DNA of 52,564 nucleotides from Flavobacteriaceae bacterium UBA5544. Its GTDB lineage: Bacteria > Bacteroidota > Bacteroidia > Flavobacteriales > Flavobacteriaceae. Made by a program: the position numbers and the translations under genes. This document shows positions 1 to 8,873 of this stretch, piece after piece; position 1 is the first letter of the stretch; each line of letters begins with the position of its first letter. The notes under the pieces were generated by a model. The model did no database searches. It saw only the letters and a program-made list of their open reading frames with translations, and was not told where the DNA came from. The stretch covers positions 12,190-64,753 of the forward strand of contig DINI01000025.1 of NCBI GenBank assembly GCA_002426755.1, written 5' to 3'.

Positions 1-710
1 CGAAAGGTTGGCTCCAGCAACTTAATAGCATCTTCAATAATGGAAATTAAATTAATGTGCTTCATTTCCTGGGGCATGGCGCAGGCAAAGAACATCAGTT
101 TTTTAACGACCTCTCTTGAAAAGATGGCATTGGTGATGATTTTATTCAAATCGTTGACTGCTTGTTTATCATTTTCCAATTTAGCCTCTAATAATTCTGC
201 AAAGCCAAGGATATTTGCCAAAGGCGTATTGAGTTCATGAGCTATTCCCGCGGTGATTTCTCCTAAAATTGCCAGTCGGTCGGCACGTTCCATTTGACGT
301 TTCATGGAGAGCTCACTGTTTTTGATTTCGATACGTTCTAAAAAATTACCGATTTTTAAAGCAATGTTATCTAGTAACAATTGTTCTTCATTAAGGAAAT
401 CATCCTTATGTACTTCTGAACCATTTATTGTGGCTGTAATTTTGCCTTTAGGTTCATTAAACATTGAAATGGGACTCACAATGGAGGCACTTTTTGAAGC
501 AGAGACATCAGTGTTTACGGATGCATATTGGGACTCAATTGCAATAGTTGTTTTTTCGGGGAATTGAAATGCTTTCTTCAGACTAAAAGCAACGGCTTTA
601 AAGGTCTGCTCTAATTGATTTGCGTCGGCATTGACAATAATGGAGGTCACTTCATAGAGACAGGTCAATTCTTTGATACGCTCTTTTAATTCTTGTTCTG
701 ATGTACTCAT
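1..710 (-). CDS. Sensor histidine kinase, C-terminus cut off by window start
   Basis: I translated 236 codons from the ATG at 708-710. The protein starts MSTSEQELKERIKEL, a short coiled-coil-like lead. Next comes a region of about 120 residues with GAF-like character. A second helical stretch leads into the H-box GEITAGIAHELNTPLANILG, whose phosphoacceptor is His158 in an H-E-x-N-T-P context. This is a HisKA dimerisation/phosphotransfer domain. The ATP-binding HATPase domain would lie beyond base 1. No membrane segment or signal peptide is visible, so it is probably a cytoplasmic sensor signalling to a response regulator outside the window. The signal is unknown. Function class is firm; the GAF assignment is inference. 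Confidence 0.9.
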   Translation of the reverse strand, partial: MSTSEQELKERIKELTCLYEVTSIIVNADANQLEQTFKAVAFSLKKAFQFPEKTTIAIESQYASVNTDVSASKSASIVSPISMFNEPKGKITATINGSEVHKDDFLNEEQLLLDNIALKIGNFLERIEIKNSELSMKRQMERADRLAILGEITAGIAHELNTPLANILGFAELLEAKLENDKQAVNDLNKIITNAIFSREVVKKLMFFACAMPQEMKHINLISIIEDAIKLLEPTF

Positions 711-840
711 GTCACAAAAATATATTTTATTCTCTTTAAAGTGTGGTTAATTTTTGCATCCTCATCGTGTAATTACAAAAACCATACTAATCTATACGTG
801 TTGCGGAGCGGTTTGTTGATAATTCATTATGGACCGAGGC

Positions 841-1113
841 TGTTTATGTGGACAGGATGCTAGTTTGTGTGGACAGGATGCCAGTTTGTGTGGACAGGAC
901 GGGAGTTTGTGTGGACAGGATGCAAGTTTGTGTGGACAGGACGCGAGTTTGTTTGTACATCATGCGAGTTTGCATTTACATCATGGGAGTTTGCATTTAC
1001 ATCACGGGAGTTTGCATTTACATCACGGGAGTTTGCATTTACATCACGCGAGTTTGCATTTACATCACGGGAGTTTGCATTTATAGGACGGGAGTTTGTG
1101 TAGCCACTTTGAT
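841..1113 (+). repeat. 21-bp tandem repeat array (about 12-13 units)
   Basis: Head-to-tail units of exactly 21 bp start with AGTTTG at 862, 883, 904, 925, 946, 967, 988, 1009, 1030, 1051, 1072 and 1093, with a degenerate unit before 862. The first units read AGTTTGTGTGGACAGGA plus 4 variable bases. From 967 they read AGTTTGCATTTACATCA plus 4 variable bases. The changeover happens within one unit at 946, which carries GTTTGTACATC. There are no spacers, so it is not CRISPR. Because 21 is divisible by 3 and the unit lacks stops, all three forward frames stay open; this explains ORFs here without implying coding. The array sits between the divergent kinase and the helicase gene. Confidence 0.95.
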
Positions 1114-1529
1114 AGTTTTTTTTGGTGGTTGGGCGTATGTTGATGGTTGGTAGAAAACACGAACAGTGGCGATACTCCTTAAGCTGGGCATACTCCTCTC
1201 AACGAATATAAAATGATTTCATCGTCATTAATTACTTGACTCCACAAAAATTAGCTATGTTTGGGTTACTCTCCCAAGTACTTATTGCAACCAGTTTATG
1301 GTGTGTGCGGTTTACCGTATGCATTGCTGTTTTAATGTGTTTATATTGGTGGTTATGGCTGAATGTGAAGGTCTGAATTGTTGTGTGCGGGCTAGCTTCC
1401 GGTTGACGGGACTTGTTATATAAGTAGCGCTAGATGGAGAAAAAAACAACTTCTAAAATTATATAGGTTGGATATAATCAATTGATTTTATTCTATTATT
1501 GAGCTTAATATTAAAAAATTGTATCCTGA
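1114..1529. other. Non-coding stretch before the helicase gene
   Basis: After the tandem array there are about 415 bases with no supportable ORF, no clear hairpin and no exact TAnnTTTG box. The last 100 bases are very AT-rich and probably hold the promoter of the gene at 1530. I could not place it with confidence. Confidence 0.5.
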
Positions 1530-4064
1530 ATGAATGGCATTGAGAAACTGAAAGAAAATTTGAACGAACAACAGCTGAAAGCTGTAACAGAAACCGAAGG
1601 TTTTGTTAGAGTAATTGCAGGTGCAGGATCGGGAAAAACTAAAGCTCTCACTCAAAGATATGCCTACATTGTTGAAGCATTAGGAATTAACTCTTCCAAT
1701 ATTCTTTGTGTAACCTTTACAAATAAGGCTGCTCAAGAAATGCGAAAAAGAGTAAAACGTTTAGTCGGAGAAAATTCAGATTTAAGTTATATAGCTACCT
1801 ATCACGGATTTTGTGTCAAAGTTTTAAGAGAAGATATAAACAAAATAAAATATCCGAAAAACTTTATCATAATGGACGTTGAAGACCAGAAAACGGTTCT
1901 TCGCCAAGTTTATGATGAACTAGGTTTAACATCAAAAGTTTTTACTTTTAAGCAAGTTTTAAGATATATCAGTAAACAAAAAACTTCACAGGAATATCTG
2001 CAATACATCCTTGAATCAAAGAAAAAAGAAACAGATAACGAAATTGAAAAGGTCTTTATCCGGTATTTAGAAAAACAACAAAGGAATTTTGCTTTAGACT
2101 TTGACGATTTACTAAACTTTGCCCTTTACATATTTGTAAATAATCCTGACGTACTTGAAAAGTGGCAAAAAAGATTACACTACATTCAAGTTGACGAAAC
2201 ACAAGATAGTTCGCAAAAACAATTTATGTTAATTGAGATGCTTTCAGAATTTCATAAAAATCTATTTGTTGTTGGCGACCCTGACCAGACCATCTATGAA
2301 TGGAGAGGTGCAAAACCTGAAATTTTGGTTGATTTTGACAAACAATTTGTTGATTCAAAAACAATCATAATGAATCAGAATTATCGTTCAACACCAAATA
2401 TTTTAAGTCTCGGAAATCACATCATCAAAAAGAATAAAATCCGAGTAGATAAAGATATGTTCACTCAAAATCCCGAAGGAGTTGAAGTTGTTCATTTTCA
2501 CGGACAAAATGATTACGAAGAAGGATTATGGGTTGCAAATGAAATCAAAAGACTTGTATTAGATGAAAACTGCAAACATTCAGATTTTGCAATACTTTAT
2601 AGGGCAAATCACATTTCACGTAGCATTGAACAATCGCTAATTAGAGAAAACATTCCTTATTCTGTTTTTGGTGGCATAAGATTTTTTGAACGTAAAGAAA
2701 TTAAAGATGTTTTAGCATATCTAAGATTAATTGAATTTGGAGATGATTTTTCTTTTTTAAGAATTATAAATACACCAAGTAGAGGTTTAGGGAAGAAATT
2801 TATTGAAAACGTAGCCAAAATCGCTGAAAAAGAAAGCATTTCTCTTTATTCAGCTTTACATCAAAACATATCTCAAAAAGATTTAAGTCGTAAAGGAGCA
2901 ATAGAATTTATTGAACTTATAGAAAAGTATAAAAAATCAAAAGCGGATTTAATTATTTCAGATTTAGTGAAAGAAATAATGGATGAAAGCGGATTATCTG
3001 CTTATTACAGAACTGATGGAGATACAGATAGGTTAGATAATATCAAAGAACTTCAGAACTCTATAATTTTATCAGAAACGCAAGACGAAGAACAAATAAA
3101 CCTTACTGAATATTTGCAAGAAATTGCACTTTACACAGATATGGATATTGAAGGTGACAGGAATGACCAAGTTAAATTAATGACTATTCACACTTCTAAA
3201 GGTTTAGAGTTTCCATACGTTTTTCTTTGTGGCTTCACAGAAGGTGTTTTGCCAAGTGCAATGTCCATTAAAGAAAGAAGAGCAAAGGCACTTGAAGAAG
3301 AAAGACGTTTAACTTACGTTGCTATTACACGAGCTGAAAAAGCATTTTATATGACTGAATCAGAAGGTTTCAATTTCAGCACAGGTTTAAACAAATATCC
3401 TTCTCGTTTTTTATTTGAAATCAGCGACAATTATTTTGTACGAAAAGGAGAATTAAGTCAAGAAATTATAGATGAAGCAAAGGAACAACTTAAACTTGGA
3501 GCAAATCGACAAATGATCCAAAAAAAATTTGAAGTTGGAGATTTGGTCAATCACTTAATTTGGAACCAAGGAAAAGTTATAGAAGTCAACGAAGAAAAAG
3601 GAGAATATCAAATTGAGTTTCTAGAAACGGGAAAAACTAAACCGATAAATTTTGAATTTAGAGGATTATCGAAAATTGAAAAAACGATTGAACTGACCGA
3701 AGAAGAAAAAATTAAGAAATCAAAATCAGATGAAGACTGGAATTCGTTTGTAGAGAACGAAATAGAAAATAATGATAGCCAAAAGTCACAAATCGCAGAA
3801 ACAACGGAAACAAGTTCAGAAGAAAAGAAAGAATTGATCAGAAAAAGGATTAATGATTTAAAAGAAGAAAAGGGAGAACTTGAAAAAATCAAGTTGGAAA
3901 ACTACGAAACGGAATTTATAGAAAATAGAGTTACGAAAACGAACGAAACTGAAGAAGATACATTAAGCGCAACAACGTATAAAAGTAATGGCGGGAATAG
4001 TTCTAAACCCAAAGAAAAAAATAAAAACAATCTATGGTCTAAGCTGAAAGGTTTGTGGTCTTAA
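1530..4064 (+). CDS. UvrD/PcrA-like superfamily 1 DNA helicase
   Basis: This 844-aa ATP-dependent 3'-5' DNA helicase carries the complete SF1A motif set. Walker A is AGAGSGKT near residues 30-37. Walker B is VDETQDSS near 221. Others are VVGDPDQTIYEWRGA near 247, NYRST near 285, HTSKGLEF near 553 and EEERRLTYVAITRAEKA near 590. The tail after about 660 holds a PcrA/UvrD C-terminal Tudor-like segment (FEVGDLVNHLIWNQGKVIEV), then a charged Lys/Glu-rich low-complexity end. Its codons are conspicuously A-rich compared with the next gene. The 87-bp gap to a nuclease-helicase suggests a pair. It may be a housekeeping PcrA paralogue or a defence-associated helicase; the sequence does not decide. Confidence 0.92.
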   Translation: MNGIEKLKENLNEQQLKAVTETEGFVRVIAGAGSGKTKALTQRYAYIVEALGINSSNILCVTFTNKAAQEMRKRVKRLVGENSDLSYIATYHGFCVKVLREDINKIKYPKNFIIMDVEDQKTVLRQVYDELGLTSKVFTFKQVLRYISKQKTSQEYLQYILESKKKETDNEIEKVFIRYLEKQQRNFALDFDDLLNFALYIFVNNPDVLEKWQKRLHYIQVDETQDSSQKQFMLIEMLSEFHKNLFVVGDPDQTIYEWRGAKPEILVDFDKQFVDSKTIIMNQNYRSTPNILSLGNHIIKKNKIRVDKDMFTQNPEGVEVVHFHGQNDYEEGLWVANEIKRLVLDENCKHSDFAILYRANHISRSIEQSLIRENIPYSVFGGIRFFERKEIKDVLAYLRLIEFGDDFSFLRIINTPSRGLGKKFIENVAKIAEKESISLYSALHQNISQKDLSRKGAIEFIELIEKYKKSKADLIISDLVKEIMDESGLSAYYRTDGDTDRLDNIKELQNSIILSETQDEEQINLTEYLQEIALYTDMDIEGDRNDQVKLMTIHTSKGLEFPYVFLCGFTEGVLPSAMSIKERRAKALEEERRLTYVAITRAEKAFYMTESEGFNFSTGLNKYPSRFLFEISDNYFVRKGELSQEIIDEAKEQLKLGANRQMIQKKFEVGDLVNHLIWNQGKVIEVNEEKGEYQIEFLETGKTKPINFEFRGLSKIEKTIELTEEEKIKKSKSDEDWNSFVENEIENNDSQKSQIAETTETSSEEKKELIRKRINDLKEEKGELEKIKLENYETEFIENRVTKTNETEEDTLSATTYKSNGGNSSKPKEKNKNNLWSKLKGLWS

Positions 4065-4151
4065 ATCGCCACTACTCTTATCCATTGCGGTTAGGCAAAA
4101 TTACTGATATCAACTACCATAGTTTTTCAATATTTAGCTAATCTTCAATTT

Positions 4152-7100
4152 ATGAAATACAAAGACAACCAGATTATTTATAGCCCTACCGATTTAGCTA
4201 CTCATAGCAGTTGTAAACATCTCACTCAACTAAACAAACAACATGCAAAAGGTGAAATTGCAGACCCTGAAGTATACACAAATCGTGCATTGCAAATGCT
4301 CATGGAGAAAGGTATTGAGTTTGAAGAGAATCACTTACAAGAAATCAAGGATCAAGGAAAGACTGTATCAGAAATTAGTAAGGATGACCCTCATGCCGAG
4401 AAGCATACAATTGATGCCATGAAAGCTGGTGTTGAAGTTATTTACCAGGCAAAGTTGAAAGAAGATGGTAAATGGAGCGGATGGGCTGATTTTCTAAAGA
4501 GGGTTGATAAGCCAAGTGATTTAGGAGATTGGTCTTATGAGGTGTGGGATACTAAACTGGCGAATGAAACCAAGGCTGGTACAATTTTACAAATTGGCCT
4601 TTATTCAGAGCGCGTAGCTCAAATCCAAGGTATAACTCCAGAGTACATGGGTGTTATAAAACCTGAAGGTGAAGAATACTATCGCTATGATGAACATGCG
4701 GCATATATAAGGCTTGTGAAACGGAATTTAGAAAAAGCAATTGCCAATGATGAACATACCTATCCTGAACCAGTAAGCCATTGCGATATCTGCAGGTGGT
4801 GGAAGAACTGTAATGCCGTTAGACGAAATGATGACCACCTAACCTTTGTGGCAGGAATGGGTAAGTCCCAAATGAAGGAACTCAATTTGCATGAGGTTGA
4901 TACCTTGGAAAAATTGGCATGTCTTGATTTACCAATACCTTTTAATCCCATTAAAGGAGTTAAGGAGACTTACAATAAACTGCGTGAACAGGCACGTGTA
5001 CAACATACGAGCAGACTAAAAGGGTATGAACCCATCTACGAAACCTTAGACATTGAAGAAGACAAAGGGCTGAACAAACTGCCAGAACCTTCTGTAAATG
5101 ATATCTATCTCGATTTTGAAGGAGACAGGATGGTTGAACCAGATGGTCTTGAGTATATGATTGGTTACGTTCACAAAGGTGTGTACTATCCTCTCTGGGC
5201 TAAAAACGAAGCGGAAGAAAAACAAATTTTTGAGCAATTTATAGACTTTGCCTATGAGCTAAAACAGAAGGATTTCTCACTACATATATACCATTATGCA
5301 CCTTATGAAGTCATGGCTTTTAAGAGATTGATGGGGAAATATGCATCGCGTGAAAATGAGATTGACACTTTATTAAGATCAGCAACTTTTGTTGATCTGT
5401 ATAGTGTGGTGCGGCAGTCGGTACGTGCTAGTGTTGAGCGATATTCTATTAAAGATATGGAAGTTTTTTTCGGATATGTTCGCAAAATTGATTTAAGAGA
5501 ACTATCTAGTTTTAAATCACAACTTGAGTTACTACTGCAAACCGGAAATTTTAATAGAATCTCAAAAGAAACCAAAGATGCTGTCCAACTCTACAATCAA
5601 GATGACTGCGAATCACTAATTCGTCTTCAAGCCTGGTTGGAAGAAATTCGAGGCAGTCTTATTGCAAAAGGTGTGCACATTACAAGACCTGAAGATGGTG
5701 ATGGCGAAGCCAGTGAAAATATCACAGCACATCAAGAACGCATTCAGCCGATTATGGATGCTCTACTCGATGGTGTGCCTTCAATAAAGTCCGAACGAAG
5801 CAAAGTTGAGCAGGCTCAATATATTCTGGCTCACATGCTTGATTGGTATCGTAGAGAAAAAAAGTCATTTTGGTGGGAGTTTTTCCGTTTAAAAGATCTT
5901 CCTGAAGATGAACTTTTGGAAGAGCGAAAAGCGATTTCTTTTCTTGAGTATACAGGACATCGAGAGCCTGAGAAAAGAAGTTTTGTCGATACATATACAT
6001 TTCCATCTCAAGAATGTGATTTACGTATAAGTAATTCTTTAGAAGATCAAGACGGCAATAAGATTGGTGCCATTCATGAGATAGACGTTGAAGCTAGTTT
6101 GCTCCGAATCAAAAAAGGTCCATCTGTAATCCACCTACCCCATCCAGTTTCTGTAATAAGTCTGGAAAATGTTAGCTCTAATACTAAAGAGGAAGCCATA
6201 ATAAGGTTGGCCGAATGGGTAGTGAATAATGGTATGGAGAATGAAAAAGAGACTTATAGAGCAGCCAGACAATTGCTCACAAATTCTCCTCAAAGTTTAA
6301 CAGAGGAACGAATTGCCATTAAGAATATTTTAGAGCGTACATTAGATTTTGCTTTCAAACTTGACCATAGTTATCTGCCTGTTCAAGGCCCTCCAGGTGC
6401 GGGAAAAAGTTTTACGGGAAGTCACCTGATTGTACAACTGGCTAGACAAGGTAAAAAAATCGGGATAACCGCATTAAGTCATAAAGTCATAACAAACTTA
6501 TTGAGTAAAGTTTGGGAAGTCGCCCATGAAGATGGATTTAATATCCAAATGATACAGAAGTCAGACCCAGAATTAAATAATTCATTTCCTTGGTTAATAA
6601 GTAATGATGAAAATGCCATTCAAGCAGCCATTGGTAGTTTTAATGTTATTGCCGGAACATCCTTTATGTGGAGCAAGCTACCTTATGATCAAAGTGTGGA
6701 TTATCTATTTGTGGATGAGGCTGGTCAATTGTCTTTGATAGATACGCTTGCAGTATCACACTGTTGCGCCAATCTTGTCCTGTTGGGAGATCCCCAGCAA
6801 TTGAAACAACCACAACAAGGTGTACATCCAGACGGCACTGAAGTGTCGGCTCTAGAACACGTGTTGCAGGGTGAAAAAACCATTTCCGATGAGCAAGGTG
6901 TGTTTTTAGATACAACTTGGCGCATGCATCCGTCTATTAATGAATTTGTATCAGAACTTTTTTATGAGGGCAGGCTGGAATCTAAAGCCCATCTTGCTCA
7001 ACAGCGGATAATAAGCTCGGATTATGCGGGAGCCGGTTTGTGTCTTGAAGCGGTTGAACATAGTGGCAATACCAATTCGTCCATCGAAGAAGTCGAAAAA

Positions 7101-7508
7101 GTCGTGGAGATAGTTGAACATCTTTCTTGTGGACATATAAAATTCATAGATGAAAATGGCAAAGAAGCAATTTTAACGTCCAATCATATTAAAATTATCA
7201 CTCCCTACAATTCACAGGTTCAAGCCATCAAGCAACGATTGCCTCTTTTGGAGGTGGGAACAGTTGATAAATTCCAAGGGCAGGAAGCTCCCGTAATCAT
7301 TTATTCTGTTGCCACTTCTAGTTTAGATGAAGCCCCAAGAGGTATGGATTTTCTATTTAGCCCAAACAGGTTTAATGTTGCCGTATCCAGGGCCCGCATA
7401 CGTTTTATAATGGTAGTAAACCCTGCCATTTTTGAAGCGGAGTGCAAAAGCCCACGCCAAATAAAGTTGGCGAATGCCTTCTGTAGGTTCAAGGAACTTT
7501 CACAATGA
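4152..7508 (+). CDS. RecB-like nuclease / RNase H-like / SF1B helicase fusion (TM0106 type)
   Basis: This 1118-aa protein has three modules. Residues 1-230 form a Cas4/RecB-like PD-(D/E)XK nuclease, with Asp113, the D-T-K motif at 133-135, Gln147 and Tyr151. Four cysteines (21, 211, 214, 220) are spaced as in Fe-S cluster nucleases of the Cas4/AddB kind. Residues ~315-500 form a YprB-type RNase H-like 3'-5' exonuclease, beginning YLDFEGDR and ending YNQDDCESL. The C-terminal half is a UPF1-like SF1B helicase: GPPGAGKS near 746, VDEAGQ near 855, GDPQQL, WRMHP, VDKFQGQEAPV and NVAVSRAR. All catalytic motifs appear intact, so it should cut and unwind nucleic acid. Its biological role is not established. 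Its neighbour is the helicase at 1530. Confidence 0.9.
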   Translation: MKYKDNQIIYSPTDLATHSSCKHLTQLNKQHAKGEIADPEVYTNRALQMLMEKGIEFEENHLQEIKDQGKTVSEISKDDPHAEKHTIDAMKAGVEVIYQAKLKEDGKWSGWADFLKRVDKPSDLGDWSYEVWDTKLANETKAGTILQIGLYSERVAQIQGITPEYMGVIKPEGEEYYRYDEHAAYIRLVKRNLEKAIANDEHTYPEPVSHCDICRWWKNCNAVRRNDDHLTFVAGMGKSQMKELNLHEVDTLEKLACLDLPIPFNPIKGVKETYNKLREQARVQHTSRLKGYEPIYETLDIEEDKGLNKLPEPSVNDIYLDFEGDRMVEPDGLEYMIGYVHKGVYYPLWAKNEAEEKQIFEQFIDFAYELKQKDFSLHIYHYAPYEVMAFKRLMGKYASRENEIDTLLRSATFVDLYSVVRQSVRASVERYSIKDMEVFFGYVRKIDLRELSSFKSQLELLLQTGNFNRISKETKDAVQLYNQDDCESLIRLQAWLEEIRGSLIAKGVHITRPEDGDGEASENITAHQERIQPIMDALLDGVPSIKSERSKVEQAQYILAHMLDWYRREKKSFWWEFFRLKDLPEDELLEERKAISFLEYTGHREPEKRSFVDTYTFPSQECDLRISNSLEDQDGNKIGAIHEIDVEASLLRIKKGPSVIHLPHPVSVISLENVSSNTKEEAIIRLAEWVVNNGMENEKETYRAARQLLTNSPQSLTEERIAIKNILERTLDFAFKLDHSYLPVQGPPGAGKSFTGSHLIVQLARQGKKIGITALSHKVITNLLSKVWEVAHEDGFNIQMIQKSDPELNNSFPWLISNDENAIQAAIGSFNVIAGTSFMWSKLPYDQSVDYLFVDEAGQLSLIDTLAVSHCCANLVLLGDPQQLKQPQQGVHPDGTEVSALEHVLQGEKTISDEQGVFLDTTWRMHPSINEFVSELFYEGRLESKAHLAQQRIISSDYAGAGLCLEAVEHSGNTNSSIEEVEKVVEIVEHLSCGHIKFIDENGKEAILTSNHIKIITPYNSQVQAIKQRLPLLEVGTVDKFQGQEAPVIIYSVATSSLDEAPRGMDFLFSPNRFNVAVSRARIRFIMVVNPAIFEAECKSPRQIKLANAFCRFKELSQ

Positions 7509-7769
7509 ACCCGAGCCTTTCACTATAAACCTATAACCAGATTAATATTAAGTTGTAACCCTATTTGAGGATTAACATAAAATATGTAATCTTTTTTAGG
7601 ATGAGACACTTGAGTCATTAGCATCGTTCGTGGTGAAATCAATACACTGCCCGTTCGTTTTCGAGAGGAGACAGTAAAACAATCATAAGCATATTGAGTT
7701 TATTTCTTTTAGTACTGTTTAATTCTAGTTTACAAGAGTTTTCGAATCAAAAATTAACTAATGAAACAT

Positions 7770-7777
7770 TACTTTTG
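7770..7777 (+). promoter_or_regulatory. Candidate -7 box TACTTTTG
   Basis: Exact match to the Bacteroidetes TAnnTTTG box, 8 bp before the ATG at 7786. This would give a very short leader. No convincing -33 element was seen. Confidence 0.5.
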
Positions 7778-7785
7778 CATCACTT

Positions 7786-8784
7786 ATGGATTCACTTACA
7801 CAAATTGTATTAGGAGCTGCCGTGGGCGAAGTTGTTTTGGGCAGAAAAGTAGGCAACAAGGCTATGCTTTATGGCGCTATTGCTGGGACGATTCCTGATT
7901 TGGATGTTTTGGCATCCCATTTTACCGATACGGTTTCTGCTTTGGCGATTCATCGTGGGTTTACACATTCCATTCTGTTTTCGGTGCTTTTTGCACCTGT
8001 TTTTGGGTGGATTGTCTCACGCTATGAACGCTATAAGGAATTTAAAGGTTGGTCGTGGTTATTCTTCTGGGCTTTCGTAACGCATCCTATCTTGGATGCC
8101 TTTACGACTTGGGGAACACAACTTTTTTGGCCATTGGACCTACGGCTTGCCTTTAAAACCATCTTTGTCATCGACCCGCTTTATACCTTGCCCTTTTTGG
8201 TGTTTTTAATTTTGACGATGTTTCAAAATAAGACTTCAAAAAAACGTCGAATTTATAATTTAGTGGGCCTTACTTTGAGTAGTTCCTATTTGGTATTCAC
8301 CATTATTGCAAAGGGGATTGCATACCATCGATTTGAAAGTGCCTTACAACTTCAGGGTATTGATTATAAACAAATTGATACCAGACCTTCTCCGTTAAAT
8401 ACGATTTTATGGAGTGCCAATGTTGAAACAGAAGACAGCTATCTGTTAGGCACTTATTCCTTTTTTGATACGCAACCCATCGGTTTTGAAACCTATCCTA
8501 AAAACCATGAGTTATTGGGTGACCTTATTGCCAATGAACACGTACAACGGATGATTGCTATCTCGGAAGGCTGGTACACGATTCAAAAGGCAGATGATGC
8601 CTTATATTATAATGATTTGCGTTTTGGCCTTTTAACTATGGAACCGCAATCGCAAGCGTTTGTGTTTAAGTACTTAATAGAAGAAGGTACGGATGGCAGC
8701 GTGCGTTTTATTGAACAGGAAAAAACGTCGCGTGATGGCAGACAATTGATGTCTGATTTGTGGAAACGGATACAAGGGAATTGA
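7786..8784 (+). CDS. YdjM-type membrane-bound metal-dependent hydrolase family protein
   Basis: This 332-aa protein opens with MDSLTQIVLGAAVGEVVLG and continues AIAGTIPDLDVLASHF and HRGFTHSILFS, the Asp- and His-containing hallmarks of the YdjM/DUF457 family. Several hydrophobic segments follow, between about residues 60 and 180, so it is an integral inner-membrane protein. The C-terminal ~150 residues are more polar and probably lie outside the membrane core. In enterobacteria ydjM belongs to the SOS regulon, but no LexA-like site was sought or claimed here. The substrate is unknown. The start follows a TAnnTTTG box. Confidence 0.85.
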   Translation: MDSLTQIVLGAAVGEVVLGRKVGNKAMLYGAIAGTIPDLDVLASHFTDTVSALAIHRGFTHSILFSVLFAPVFGWIVSRYERYKEFKGWSWLFFWAFVTHPILDAFTTWGTQLFWPLDLRLAFKTIFVIDPLYTLPFLVFLILTMFQNKTSKKRRIYNLVGLTLSSSYLVFTIIAKGIAYHRFESALQLQGIDYKQIDTRPSPLNTILWSANVETEDSYLLGTYSFFDTQPIGFETYPKNHELLGDLIANEHVQRMIAISEGWYTIQKADDALYYNDLRFGLLTMEPQSQAFVFKYLIEEGTDGSVRFIEQEKTSRDGRQLMSDLWKRIQGN

Positions 8785-8873
8785 TTTTTGTAATTTGAAC
8801 TCTCTTTTATGATGGGATTGGGGATTTTTTATTTTCCGATGTACCTGCTCACGGGTTTTCAGTTGATTAAAAA

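Noticed and set aside
715..722. TATTTTTG box in front of the histidine kinase
   Set aside because: It ends only 4 bp before the ATG, so transcription would begin inside the coding region. Treated as chance in AT-rich DNA.
841..1113. CRISPR array
   Set aside because: Units are contiguous with no spacers, the unit is only 21 bp and no cas gene is nearby.
1093..1113. Remnant of a cassette repeat (GTGTAGCCACTTTGAT resembles the end of R1)
   Set aside because: The likeness is limited to about a dozen bases, with no arms or central hairpin. It is better explained as the last degenerate 21-bp unit.
829..1153. Three overlapping forward ORFs rich in repeated Cys-Gly-Gln, His-Leu-His or Glu-Phe words
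   Set aside because: They are all frames of the 21-bp tandem repeat, which stays open because 21 is a multiple of 3. Three simultaneous open frames argue against any one being a gene.
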